Below, piece by piece: positions 35,007-43,082 of a stretch of DNA of 64,000 nt. The notes under the pieces were generated by a model that worked only from the letters and a program-made list of their open reading frames with translations, was not told the DNA's origin and ran no database searches. Source of the stretch: an uncultured Clostridium sp. (GTDB taxonomy: Bacteria > Bacillota > Clostridia > Clostridiales > Clostridiaceae); the NCBI RefSeq assembly GCF_934754925.1, contig NZ_CAKVJA010000004.1:35561-99560 (forward strand), written 5' to 3'. The position numbers were made by a program, and so were the translations under genes. Position 1 is the stretch's first letter, and each line of letters opens with the position of its first letter.

Positions 35007-35747
35007 TTATATCTTGGAGTTTATTTTATCTATTTCTTCTTTATCCCAAATAAAAAGTTGCTCTTTATTATTTAAAGCAGAGAATAGTTTATCCTTTAAA
35101 TTAGGGAAAGTTCCATTAAGATTTTTAATTAACATCTTAACATCTTGTCTTTTAGTGTGACCATCAGCAGGACACGGATTTTTTATTATAGGATAATTAT
35201 AATCTTTAACAGCTTTTTTTATCATATATTCATCGATATAAACCATAGGTCTTATTATAGTTAAATTATATTTCTCCATATAAGATTTTGGAGAAAAACA
35301 GTTAACTCTACCTTCATAAAACATAGCCATGACAAATGTTTCAACAGCATCATCTTTATGATGGCCTAAAGCAACTTTTGTACAACCTAATTTTTGTGCA
35401 GCATCATTTAATGCACCACGTCTTAGTTTTGCACAAAGAGAGCATGGATTTTTCTCATTTCTTATATCAAATACTATTTTTGCAATATCAGTTTGTATTT
35501 CATAAAATGGAACATCTATTTCTTTACATAATTTGTGAAGAGGTCCATTATCAACACCACCTGGGTTTAAAGTTATTGCTATAAGTTCAAATTTTACTGG
35601 GGAAAACTTCTGGAAATTTTTTAGTATGTGAAGAAGAGTTACACTATCTTTTCCACCTGATAAACCAACTGCAATCTTATCATTTTCTTCTATCATATCA
35701 AAGTGATTTATAGCTTGACGAGTTTTGCTAAGTAATTTTTGCATCAT
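35007..35747 (-). CDS. PP-loop ATPase of the TtcA/TilS-like superfamily (first paralogue)
   Basis: 246 residues. The PP-loop is VGLSGGKDSVTLLH. A CSLCAKLRRG motif and the His-rich ALGHHKDDAVETF, with a late Cys (KNPCPADGHTKRQ), match TtcA-like tRNA thiolases. Those adenylate a cytidine or uridine and use an Fe-S cluster or sulfur carrier. The start is ATG 35747, eight bases after GGAGGTC; the longer frame to 35789 has no site. A second member of this family is at 50514-51386. The exact tRNA target is unknown. Confidence 0.82.
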   Translation of the reverse strand: MMQKLLSKTRQAINHFDMIEENDKIAVGLSGGKDSVTLLHILKNFQKFSPVKFELIAITLNPGGVDNGPLHKLCKEIDVPFYEIQTDIAKIVFDIRNEKNPCSLCAKLRRGALNDAAQKLGCTKVALGHHKDDAVETFVMAMFYEGRVNCFSPKSYMEKYNLTIIRPMVYIDEYMIKKAVKDYNYPIIKNPCPADGHTKRQDVKMLIKNLNGTFPNLKDKLFSALNNKEQLFIWDKEEIDKINSKI

Positions 35748-35827
35748 ATATTTTGACCTCCAAAATTCAATACTTAGATATTTTAGCAAAGCATTAGTTT
35801 TTATACAAATAAAATTTAGAGGTAAAG

Positions 35828-36520
35828 TTAATTTTTATAAACATCTTGAGCTAGATAAGTTAATTTTTCTAAATCTAAAATTTTAATTGTATTTTTATTT
35901 TTTTCTATAATTTTTAAATCAGAAAGATTTTTTATAACCCTATTTAAATGACGATAGCTAGAGCCTAAAAGTTCAGCTAAATTAGTAATACCATCAATAT
36001 CAACAAGTATTTTATCAAAAGAATTTGTTGGTAATGATGAGATTAAATAGCTTGCAAAACGATTTTCAATTGGCGAAAGGATATTAATGCTCATATAACT
36101 TGAGTTTCTCCTAAGTTTTTTTTGGAGAGATGATATTATAAATCTTAAAAATACAGGATCATTATAGCCATATTCTTTTATCTTATTTAAGGGTAATGCT
36201 AAGCAGATACAAGATTCCAAAGCTTGAACATTACAATCAGCATATGGATTTTCTATAAACTCAATATCACCCATTACTGATAGGGGAGTATTAAAACAAA
36301 GAAGTAATGATTTTCCTCCAGAAAGTAAAGTTGTTACTTTATATTTTCCTTCTACTAAAAAATAAATATAGAATAATTTTTCGTTTAATGAACAAAGATA
36401 TTCATTTTTAGTGAATGTATGTATTTCTAAAGAATTTAATAAATTTTTATTTAAGTAAGAATGTAAAGAATATTTATCAACATAATAAATAAGCATGTTT
36501 TTATCAATAAGTTTTTTCAT
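35828..36520 (-). CDS. Crp/Fnr family transcriptional regulator
   Basis: 230 residues. The N-terminal cyclic-nucleotide-binding fold is visible (FYIYFLVEGKYKVTTLLSGG, SVMGDIEF), without the cAMP-contact Arg/Ser pattern of Crp and without an N-terminal Fnr cysteine cluster. The C-terminal winged helix contains the recognition segment LAELLGSSYRHLNRVIKNL. It resembles the YeiL-like subgroup. It is divergent from two DMT-family genes, and a perfect palindrome lies between, so it probably controls that pair and itself. The effector is unknown. Confidence 0.85.
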   Translation of the reverse strand: MKKLIDKNMLIYYVDKYSLHSYLNKNLLNSLEIHTFTKNEYLCSLNEKLFYIYFLVEGKYKVTTLLSGGKSLLLCFNTPLSVMGDIEFIENPYADCNVQALESCICLALPLNKIKEYGYNDPVFLRFIISSLQKKLRRNSSYMSINILSPIENRFASYLISSLPTNSFDKILVDIDGITNLAELLGSSYRHLNRVIKNLSDLKIIEKNKNTIKILDLEKLTYLAQDVYKN

Positions 36521-36588
36521 AAGTACTCCTTATAAAGTTAATTAATATATATTAAATTAGTAAAGTTATATAAAAAGAGTATACTATC

Positions 36589-36624
36589 AAAAGTAAAATA
36601 GGACAAATGTCCTATTTTACTTTT
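36589..36624. promoter_or_regulatory. 36-bp perfect palindrome, probable Crp/Fnr-family operator
   Basis: Arms AAAAGTAAAATAGGACA and TGTCCTATTTTACTTTT (17 bp each) around AA. It lies midway between the divergent regulator and DMT genes. GATAAT (36634-36639) on the plus strand and TATACT (complement of 36578-36583) on the minus strand place the palindrome over both -35 regions. Confidence 0.75.
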
Positions 36625-36672
36625 CTATCTATTGATAATATGTTTCTAGAACTTTAACGGGAGGAATTTAAA

Positions 36673-37095
36673 ATGTATAATATTTTAGCATTAGTAATAG
36701 GGGCACTTATTTCTATTATGATATCTTTTAATAGTGGATTAGAAGGTTATGTTGGTAGTACATATTCTGTAGTGATTATTCATGCAATAGGACTTATTGC
36801 TATACTTATAGTTGCTGCGATTAAGAAGGAAAAAATAGTAATAAAGGAAGCTATACCATTTTACTTGTTTTTAGGTGGAATTTTTGGAGTTATGCTTACT
36901 TTAGTTAATGTAATTACAATAGGTAGCATTGGTGTTGCATTGACAACAGCATTAGCTGTATTTGGACAATTAGTATTTTCATCCTTAGTAGATCATTTTG
37001 GATTATTTGGTTTAACTAAATATGAATTTAATCCTAAAAAACTTGTAGGACTTTTTATAGTTTTAGTTGGATTAGTTATTATGACAATGGTATAA
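36673..37095 (+). CDS. DMT-family transporter subunit, YdcZ-like (DUF606), first of pair
   Basis: 140 residues, five membrane segments (for example LALVIGALISIMISFNSGLE and LFLGGIFGVMLTLVNVITIG). The half-length YdcZ/DUF606 domain is normally found as paired genes or a fused pair, suggesting a heterodimer. The start follows GGGAGG. Sixteen bases separate it from its partner. Divergent from a Crp/Fnr regulator. The substrate is unknown. Confidence 0.87.
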   Translation: MYNILALVIGALISIMISFNSGLEGYVGSTYSVVIIHAIGLIAILIVAAIKKEKIVIKEAIPFYLFLGGIFGVMLTLVNVITIGSIGVALTTALAVFGQLVFSSLVDHFGLFGLTKYEFNPKKLVGLFIVLVGLVIMTMV

Positions 37096-37110
37096 AGGGA
37101 GGATTATAGA

Positions 37111-37563
37111 ATGTTAATGATTTTATTAGCTATATTAGGTGGAGTATTAACTACCTTATCAATGATAGTAAGCTCAACACTTGGAAAGAAAATAGGTTTA
37201 ATTCAAAGTACAATAATTCATTATATAGGTGGACTTATAGGTGGAGTATTTATTCTAATTGGAATGGGGAGTACATCAGCTCCATCAATTATAGATATGA
37301 GTAAAATGCCACTATATATTTTTCTAGGTGGAATCATGGGAGTTATGGTAGTATATGCATCTAATATAGTAATTCCAAAGATACCGGTAGTATATAGTAC
37401 ATTATTAATGTTTTCAGGGCAAATGTTATGTGCAATTATTATAGATGCAATTGTAATGGGAGATTTTTCTTGGAAAAAGCTTTTAGGAGCAATAATAGTT
37501 GTGTTAGGTATTTTTTATAACTCAAAGATAGATGCAAAAGAGAGTGAAGCAGTAATAGAATAA
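37111..37563 (+). CDS. DMT-family transporter subunit, YdcZ-like (DUF606), second of pair
   Basis: 150 residues, five membrane segments, homologous to the preceding gene (FLGGIMGVMVVYASNIVIPK parallels FLGGIFGVMLTLVNVITIG). The start follows AAGGGAGG. It probably forms a heterodimeric inner-membrane transporter with the 36673 product. Followed by a terminator. Confidence 0.87.
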   Translation: MLMILLAILGGVLTTLSMIVSSTLGKKIGLIQSTIIHYIGGLIGGVFILIGMGSTSAPSIIDMSKMPLYIFLGGIMGVMVVYASNIVIPKIPVVYSTLLMFSGQMLCAIIIDAIVMGDFSWKKLLGAIIVVLGIFYNSKIDAKESEAVIE

Positions 37564-37610
37564 AAAACTAAAATAGTATTATATTTATGTTTTAATAAAT
37601 ATAAAATTAA

Positions 37611-37646
37611 AAATCACATGTATATTGAGACATGTGATTTTTTATA
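37611..37646. terminator. Terminator of DMT pair
   Basis: 11-bp stem AAATCACATGT / ACATGTGATTT, followed by TTTTATAATTTT. Confidence 0.87.
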
Positions 37647-37656
37647 ATTTTAACTT

Positions 37657-38076
37657 TTATAGCTTTTTTAGATGAATTACATTACCAGAGTAATTACCAA
37701 ATAGTTTTTCAAGATATACGCCTAAATGCATTAAGGCTCCGCCTGAAAAAATTTCATTAGTTTCTTTACTTATATAAATAGAATCTTCATTTAGTCCTTT
37801 TAGTTTTAATCTTTTTAAGTTAGAAATATTTTGTAATGATAATCCTTTAAATGTAAGTAATACTTCTGATTTATCTTTTGATACAATTTGAAAGCATTCT
37901 ACACTATTATTTTTAGAGAAATTATTTATTTTATATCGCTTCTCACCAAATAATGAATTATTTTTGGTAACGGTTTCTGAATTGTTTTTAAAAAAATCCT
38001 TATCTGATATTCTTTCATTAATATTAATATATATCATATCAAATGTATTATTATTTTCTATAATACTAAATCCCAT
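37657..38076 (-). pseudogene. C-terminal remnant of a GH36 alpha-galactosidase
   Basis: 139 codons. The second half, CFQIVSKDKSEVLLTF, then LKRLKLKGLNEDSIY, ETNEIFSGGALMHLGVYL and a short hydrophobic end (GNVIHLKKL), follows the C-terminal beta domain of GH36 alpha-galactosidases, which are about 730 residues long. The N-terminal 60 residues do not match, and the catalytic barrel is gone. A good ribosome site (AGGGGG) and a cre-type site remain upstream, so the promoter region survived a large internal deletion. Translation may occur but activity is not expected. Confidence 0.7.
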
Positions 38077-38141
38077 ATTAACATGCCCCCTACTTTGTTT
38101 CTTTATTTAAATCGATATATTAATCAAATATTACATAAATT

Positions 38142-38155
38142 TGTTAACGTTTACC
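38142..38155 (-). promoter_or_regulatory. CcpA cre-type operator
   Basis: On the minus strand GGTAAACGTTAACA matches the cre consensus TGWAARCGYTWNCW at 13 of 14 positions. It lies about 70 bases before the alpha-galactosidase remnant and fits catabolite repression or LacI-family control of the lost gene. Confidence 0.7.
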
Positions 38156-38311
38156 TATATAATATATTATTTTACTAATATAATCAAGGGAGTTAATAAA
38201 AAATGTATACTTTTCGTAAAAATGGTACATTCTTTTATAAAAATTAATATTTAAAATAAAATAATTTATAATGTTTATATAATAAATATTTTATTTTAGG
38301 AGTATTAACTA

Positions 38312-38356
38312 ATGAGATTTTACTATGGCAATTATAATTATCTATTAATCTATTGA
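38312..38356 (+). other. 14-codon mini-ORF with ribosome site
   Basis: ATG after TTAGGAG at good spacing, then MRFYYGNYNYLLIY and a stop. It may be the truncated start of a lost gene or a leader peptide. The surrounding 38077-38450 interval holds only this and the cre site. Confidence 0.3.
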
Positions 38357-38450
38357 AAATATTAGAAAAAAGATATATTATATAAGTGATAATAAATAAT
38401 AACAAATGATAATGAAATGGTAATAAAGTGATATAAAGAAGGGGTTATTT

Positions 38451-39215
38451 ATGTTTATGGAAGAGAGATTAAATGAGATATTAGCTATTATTAAAGAAGA
38501 GAAAAAAGTATTAGTTAAAGAGTTAAGTGAAAAATTTAATGTTTCTGAAAGTATGATTCGTAAGGACTTACAAAGGCTTGAAAAAGAGGGGAAGATAAAG
38601 AGAACTTATGGGGGAGCAATATTAGAGAGAGAATCATCATACGATGAGAAAACTAACTCTAGAGTTTTTATAGACTTAGAATCAAAATCCTATTTAGGAG
38701 AGTTAGTTGTTGATATTATTGAGGATAATGATGTTGTTTTTTTAGATATTTCAACTACAAATCATACTATTGCTATGATGTTAGGAGCTACAAAGAAAAA
38801 TTTAACGATTATAACAAATATGAATAGAATTGCTATGGAGTTTGATAGGGCACCTAATGTAGATGTAATATTAATTGGAGGAAGGTACAATAAAAAATTA
38901 GGGGGAACTGTAGGTAGTGCAGCAATAGAAGAGATAAAGAAGTTTAAAATCACCAAAGCCTTTGTTGGTGCAGGCGGAATTAATATAGAAGAGAATTTTA
39001 TTAGTAATTTTAATTATGATGAGGCTGCTGTAAAAAAGGAAATTTTAAGATGTAGCAAGAAGAGATATATAGTAGCAAACTATGAAAAGTTGTATAAAGA
39101 TGGAGCTTATAAGTTTGCAACTTTAGATGATATAGATTATATAGTAACTGAAAAAGAGCCTGAAGGGAATATTAAAGAAATTTTAAATCAAAAAGAAGTA
39201 AAAGTAATATGTTAA
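38451..39215 (+). CDS. DeoR-family sugar regulator
   Basis: 254 residues. N-terminal winged HTH (VKELSEKFNVSESMIRKDLQ, then GKIKRTYGGAI), the DeoR signature. The C-terminal sugar-phosphate isomerase-like sensor domain has FLDISTTNHTIA, TIITNMNRIAMEF and GGTVGSAAIEEI, with the usual Lys/Asp-type tail. It normally represses sugar-catabolic genes until a phosphosugar binds. It overlaps the operon with a Cof-type HAD phosphatase 23 bases downstream. The start follows GAAGGGG. The regulated sugar genes are not obvious here and may have been lost. Confidence 0.9.
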   Translation: MFMEERLNEILAIIKEEKKVLVKELSEKFNVSESMIRKDLQRLEKEGKIKRTYGGAILERESSYDEKTNSRVFIDLESKSYLGELVVDIIEDNDVVFLDISTTNHTIAMMLGATKKNLTIITNMNRIAMEFDRAPNVDVILIGGRYNKKLGGTVGSAAIEEIKKFKITKAFVGAGGINIEENFISNFNYDEAAVKKEILRCSKKRYIVANYEKLYKDGAYKFATLDDIDYIVTEKEPEGNIKEILNQKEVKVIC

Positions 39216-39238
39216 TAAAGGATTTAGGAGTAAAATAT

Positions 39239-40024
39239 ATGATTAAATTAATAGCAACAGATATGGATGGAACATTATTAAATTCAAGAAATGAGATACA
39301 AGAAGGTTTTTATGAAGTATTCAACGAACTTCAGGAAAAAGAAATAATATTTGCAGCAGCAAGTGGAAGGCAGTACTACAATCTTTTAGAAAGATTTAAA
39401 GGTATAGAGGATAAGATGATGTTTATAGCTGAAAATGGAACATTTGTTGTGTATAAGGGAAAGGAACTTGTAGTTAATTCTTTAGATATAAATCTTGCTA
39501 GAGAGCTTATTAAAGTAGGTAGAAAGATAAAAGATTCCTATGTAATACTTTGTGGAAAAAAAGCTGCGTATATAGAAAGCTCTGATAAAAGATTAATTGA
39601 GCAGACAGAAAAATATTATGCAAGATATGAAATAGTATCAGATTTAACTAAAATAGAAGATGATATATTAAAGGTTACAATTTGTGATTTTGCAGGATCA
39701 GAAAATAATAGTAATAAATATTATCAGGATTATAGAGATAAAGCTCAAGTTGCAGTATCAGGTGAAATTTGGCTTGATATAACTGCAAAGGGAATAAATA
39801 AGGGCGTTGCAATAGAAGAAGTTCAAGAGTTATTAAATATAAAACATGAAGAAACTATGGTATTTGGAGATTATTTAAATGATTTAGAAATGATGAGTAG
39901 TGCGTATCATAGTTATGCCATGGAGAATGCTCATGATGATTTAAAAAAGGTAGCAAGATTTAGAGCTAAAAGTAATGATGATAGTGGAGTTGTACATGCT
40001 ATAAAAGCAATGTTAAATAACTAG
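39239..40024 (+). CDS. HAD-superfamily Cof-type phosphatase
   Basis: 261 residues from ATG 39239 after TTAGGAG. Motif I is DMDGTLLNSRNEI (nucleophile and acid Asp), motif II is AASGRQY, and motif IV is VFGDYLNDLEMMSSA. A type IIB cap lies between. Such enzymes dephosphorylate sugar phosphates, flavin or PLP precursors. It is the second gene of the DeoR unit, suggesting a phosphosugar substrate or effector clearance. A terminator follows. Confidence 0.9.
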   Translation: MIKLIATDMDGTLLNSRNEIQEGFYEVFNELQEKEIIFAAASGRQYYNLLERFKGIEDKMMFIAENGTFVVYKGKELVVNSLDINLARELIKVGRKIKDSYVILCGKKAAYIESSDKRLIEQTEKYYARYEIVSDLTKIEDDILKVTICDFAGSENNSNKYYQDYRDKAQVAVSGEIWLDITAKGINKGVAIEEVQELLNIKHEETMVFGDYLNDLEMMSSAYHSYAMENAHDDLKKVARFRAKSNDDSGVVHAIKAMLNN

Positions 40025-40042
40025 ATTATATATAATAGAAAA

Positions 40043-40094
40043 AAAGCATGTCTTAAATTGATAGTTATTTCAATTTAAGACATGCTTTATTTTA
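40043..40094. terminator. Bidirectional terminator
   Basis: 18-bp perfect stem AAAGCATGTCTTAAATTG / CAATTTAAGACATGCTTT, loop of ten bases, between convergent units. Confidence 0.88.
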
Positions 40095-40126
40095 TAAAAT
40101 ATAAAGAAAAAATGTTTTAAATAATA

Positions 40127-40840
40127 CTAAGAACGCTCCCAATCAGCATAAAAATCTAAAAGAACCCAAGTTCCTTTATCAAAATCATAAGAAAGTGTTC
40201 CATGTACATGTGCTGCATCAGGATTATATGAAGCAAGTTCAACTTTTGTAGAATTCAAATCTCCGTTTTCTGTTAAAACATAAAGAGAATCTACATAACT
40301 TTTGGTATAATTATAATTTACATCATTAAAAATAAAGCCATTCTCAAAATATACAGCATTACTAATAATATGTATAAGAATATCTCCAGCAGAAAATAAC
40401 GGAGAAAATCCAGAGGTCTGTATATTAATAATATCATTTATATACCAACCATTTTTATAAGTGTATTTTATTTCAGCAGTAGCAAAGCACTGCATTTCTC
40501 CAGTAGGAAAATTTAAAGTTAAAGCTATAGGTGCATCTATAATATTAGATTTAATATAGCTAGAATCAACCAAATAAACATTATTGGTATATATAAGTTC
40601 TTGAGGTAGCCTATCGGTAGTTTTTTCTTTAATAGTATGAAAAATTAATTCATTTGAAGATGAAATTAATGAATTTAAATCTTCGGATGATATAGGAATG
40701 GGAGTTGTAAGTTTTTTATATATCATGGTAGATGTAATAGTACCAGACCAAATAAGTATCATAGCAATTAAAATAGTTAATTTTAATTTATAATTTTTTT
40801 TCTTATTATCAATAAAAATAATTTTATTACTAAATTGCAT
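40127..40840 (-). CDS. Membrane-anchored hypothetical protein
   Basis: 237 residues. One N-terminal membrane segment (LTILIAMILIWSGTITSTMI) after a short basic cytoplasmic tail, then an extracytoplasmic domain of about 190 residues with beta character (SAGDILIHIISNAVYFENGF; YNPDAAHVHGTLSYDFDKG). I do not recognise the domain. The start follows AAAGGGTAAAAT. Divergent from a YcxB-like membrane protein. Confidence 0.65.
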   Translation of the reverse strand: MQFSNKIIFIDNKKKNYKLKLTILIAMILIWSGTITSTMIYKKLTTPIPISSEDLNSLISSSNELIFHTIKEKTTDRLPQELIYTNNVYLVDSSYIKSNIIDAPIALTLNFPTGEMQCFATAEIKYTYKNGWYINDIINIQTSGFSPLFSAGDILIHIISNAVYFENGFIFNDVNYNYTKSYVDSLYVLTENGDLNSTKVELASYNPDAAHVHGTLSYDFDKGTWVLLDFYADWERS

Positions 40841-40922
40841 AATATTTTACCCTTTCTTTTGATATTTAAGTATATTATACTAATTATATGTAAAATTAAC
40901 AATAATGGGGGATATATATTAA

Positions 40923-41471
40923 ATGAATATAGTATTTAGAATGAGTATTGAAGATTATTTTGAATTAGCTAAATTAAAAAATTGTGATAAAGATCTTACA
41001 AGAAGTAGTAGGATTATATATAAACTATCAATTATAATTTTAATAATAGCAATAAATTTAAGTTTTTTTGAAGATGTATATCCATATTACATACCAATGA
41101 TGGTAGTAAGTGGTATTTTATTAATTCTTTGGATTATATTTAGTGATGATATGTTTAATAGAGCTAGATATAGAGAAATAAGAAAAATAACAGTTAAGCA
41201 GTTTTCAAGTTCAATTGAGCTAATAAGAGATACTAGGATAACACTAAATGAAGAAGCAATAATAAAGGAATGTGACGGAATGTACAGTAAAACTAATTGG
41301 AACTGTATAAACAATATAAATGTAACACAAAACAATATATTTATTAATTTAATATCATGTCAAACAATAATTATTCCAATAAAAGTTTTTAATAGTAAAG
41401 ATGAGCAAGAAATGTTTTTAGAATATATAGATGATAAGATTAATAGTAACTTAATAAAAGAATCTAAATAA
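40923..41471 (+). CDS. YcxB-like membrane protein
   Basis: 182 residues. Two membrane helices close together (YKLSIIILIIAINLSFF; IPMMVVSGILLILWIIF), then a cytoplasmic beta-rich segment with ITLNEEAIIKECDGMYSKTNW and NIFINLISCQTIIIP. This is the layout of the YcxB-like C-terminal domain family (function unknown). The N-terminus MNIVFRMSIEDYFEL is also typical. The ribosome site is GGGGGATAT. A terminator follows. Confidence 0.7.
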   Translation: MNIVFRMSIEDYFELAKLKNCDKDLTRSSRIIYKLSIIILIIAINLSFFEDVYPYYIPMMVVSGILLILWIIFSDDMFNRARYREIRKITVKQFSSSIELIRDTRITLNEEAIIKECDGMYSKTNWNCINNINVTQNNIFINLISCQTIIIPIKVFNSKDEQEMFLEYIDDKINSNLIKESK

Positions 41472-41477
41472 AAAGAT

Positions 41478-41522
41478 AAATCCACAATTTATACTTAGAG
41501 GTATAAATTGTGGATTTATTTT
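41478..41522. terminator. Bidirectional terminator
   Basis: Perfect 17-bp stem AAATCCACAATTTATAC / GTATAAATTGTGGATTT, loop TTAGAG, between the YcxB-like gene and cotJC. Confidence 0.9.
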
Positions 41523-41541
41523 ATATTAAAGAATCGTATAT

Positions 41542-42120
41542 TTATTTACAATTAAACTTACTAGGCTTTACGTTATCTTGTACATCCATTAGAGCTTCGC
41601 CAAATCTTTGATAGTGGACAACTTCTCTTTCTCTTAAGAAACCTAGAATTTTTTTAATTTCAGCATCATCTGTTAAGTTCATTAACCATTCATAAGTTGT
41701 TCTTGCTTTTTGTTCAGCATCCATATTTTCATGTAAATCAGCAATTACATCACCTTTTGCTTGGATATAAGTTGCAGTCCACGGATTACCTGTTGCGTCT
41801 GTGTAAAATAGTGCCTTACCATGGTCTGCATAGTGTCCCGCTAATCCAGCAGCTTTTATTTCATCAATTGATGCATTGCTCATTAGTTGATATACCATGG
41901 TTCCTATCATTTCAACATGAGCCATTTCTTCTGTTCCTATGTCTGTTAAAAGACCTTTTGATTTATTAGTTGGCATTGTAAATCTTTGATTCAAATATCT
42001 AAGAGCAGCACTAAGCTCACCATCAGGGCCTCCATATTGAGTTATCAAAAGTTTTGCCATAGTTAAATCACAAGATTTTAAATTAATTGGATATTCTAAG
42101 GTTTTAACATAATACCACAT
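41542..42120 (-). CDS. cotJC: Spore coat protein CotJC (manganese-catalase-like)
   Basis: 192 residues of the Mn-catalase/CotJC family. Ferritin-like helices carry metal-ligand Glu/His residues: the N-terminal GGPDGELSAALRYLNQRF, then TEEMAHVEMIGTM, DLHENMDAEQKA and REREVVHYQRFGEAL. In Bacillus and clostridia, CotJC is incorporated in the spore coat and may detoxify peroxide. Last gene of cotJABC, three bases from cotJB. The operon is normally sigmaE-dependent; I could not make out a convincing sigmaE promoter. Confidence 0.95.
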   Translation of the reverse strand: MWYYVKTLEYPINLKSCDLTMAKLLITQYGGPDGELSAALRYLNQRFTMPTNKSKGLLTDIGTEEMAHVEMIGTMVYQLMSNASIDEIKAAGLAGHYADHGKALFYTDATGNPWTATYIQAKGDVIADLHENMDAEQKARTTYEWLMNLTDDAEIKKILGFLREREVVHYQRFGEALMDVQDNVKPSKFNCK

Positions 42121-42123
42121 AAA

Positions 42124-42387
42124 TTAATCCTCCCTGTTACTTTCGTTTTCCCAAGGCCAAGGAGTATCAATCCAAGCATCAGGATTTTGAATATAAGCTG
42201 AACCAAAGTTACTTAAAGGACCATATGATTGTTCATAGTCCCATATTAACTTTCTTAGTTTGGAGGAAATTAATTTATAGTCATCAATTGCATCTTTACA
42301 GCTAGGAAAGTTATCTAAATATAAATTTAAGTCTATTGCAAAAAATTGTAACTTTCTAATTGCATCTAAACATTCATGTTGATTCAT
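42124..42387 (-). CDS. cotJB: Spore coat protein CotJB
   Basis: 87 residues. The N-terminal helix region AIRKLQFFAIDLNLYLDNFP and the C-terminal YGPLSNFGSAYIQNPDAWID with PWPWE are the CotJB signature. It overlaps the cotJA stop by four bases, so the two are translationally coupled. Part of the spore-coat operon; molecular function is unknown. Confidence 0.95.
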   Translation of the reverse strand: MNQHECLDAIRKLQFFAIDLNLYLDNFPSCKDAIDDYKLISSKLRKLIWDYEQSYGPLSNFGSAYIQNPDAWIDTPWPWENESNRED

Positions 42388-42659
42388 TTTTTGACCTCCT
42401 TAGAATACTTAATAGCACAATAAGGACTATAAATATCCTTAAATATTGTTCCGGCATCGAATGCAGAATTTATATCAAATAAATTTTGATATGGTTGTAA
42501 AACAATACATGCCTTTGCATAAGTTTTAGGGTCAAAAACTTTATAAGATTCATAACAGTTCTTTTTTGTGTTAGAACAAGCAATGTTACATGATAATTTA
42601 GATGGATCGTTTACGCAATCATTGCAGTCTATACAGTCATCGATTCTTTTATAGTACAT
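42384..42659 (-). CDS. cotJA: Spore coat-associated protein CotJA
   Basis: 91 residues from the ATG at 42659 after GAAGGGAT; a longer frame to 42725 has no ribosome site. An N-terminal Cys-rich part (DDCIDCNDCV; CNIACSNTKKNC) is longer than in Bacillus CotJA. The CotJA core is AKACIVLQPYQNLFDINSAF and GTIFKDIYSPYC. First gene of cotJABC. The additional cysteines may form disulfides in the coat. Confidence 0.88.
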   Translation of the reverse strand: MYYKRIDDCIDCNDCVNDPSKLSCNIACSNTKKNCYESYKVFDPKTYAKACIVLQPYQNLFDINSAFDAGTIFKDIYSPYCAIKYSKEVKK

Positions 42660-42734
42660 AATAGTATATCCCTTCGTTAAATTCTCTATATAATACTTTA
42701 TGTAGAAAATTGAAAAAAGTGACAAGATACTAAA

Positions 42735-42887
42735 CTATAAAATTTTACTTTCTTTATGGCCACAATATTCGCATTTAAAATAAACTTTACCATGAACATT
42801 ATTATCATATCCATATTCATACTCAGTCATTTCTTCACCACAGACAGGGCATACTAAAGTAATAGTATTATTTTTTTTTGAAGACAT
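42735..42887 (-). CDS. 50-residue zinc-ribbon protein
   Basis: A short gene easily missed: ATG at 42887, with AAGGAG nine to ten bases upstream, and stop at 42735. The sequence has one zinc ribbon (VCPVCGEEM ... FKCEYCGHK) and little else. It lies 75 bases upstream of cotJA on the same strand and may be transcribed with the spore-coat operon. The function is unknown. Confidence 0.7.
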   Translation of the reverse strand: MSSKKNNTITLVCPVCGEEMTEYEYGYDNNVHGKVYFKCEYCGHKESKIL

Positions 42888-43082
42888 AAAATTTTCATCT
42901 CCTTATAATAAAATATTTTAAATTTAATATTTATTATGAAACAATATATTAGACTTAGCAATAATGAAATTAGATATTAAAAAAATACCATAGTTTGCAT
43001 AAATGGATAAGAAGGTATATTATAAAATAATATAAAAATATAATTATTTATATTATACAAAAGAAAAGGGGAAAGATATGAA

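Noticed and set aside
34969..35160. 63-residue plus-strand ORF after the pullulanase gene
   Set aside because: Starts in the terminator and lies antisense to the PP-loop ATPase gene.
42660..42734. SigmaE promoter for cotJABC
   Set aside because: A CATA-like -10 is present on the minus strand but no matching -35 at proper spacing; too weak to annotate.
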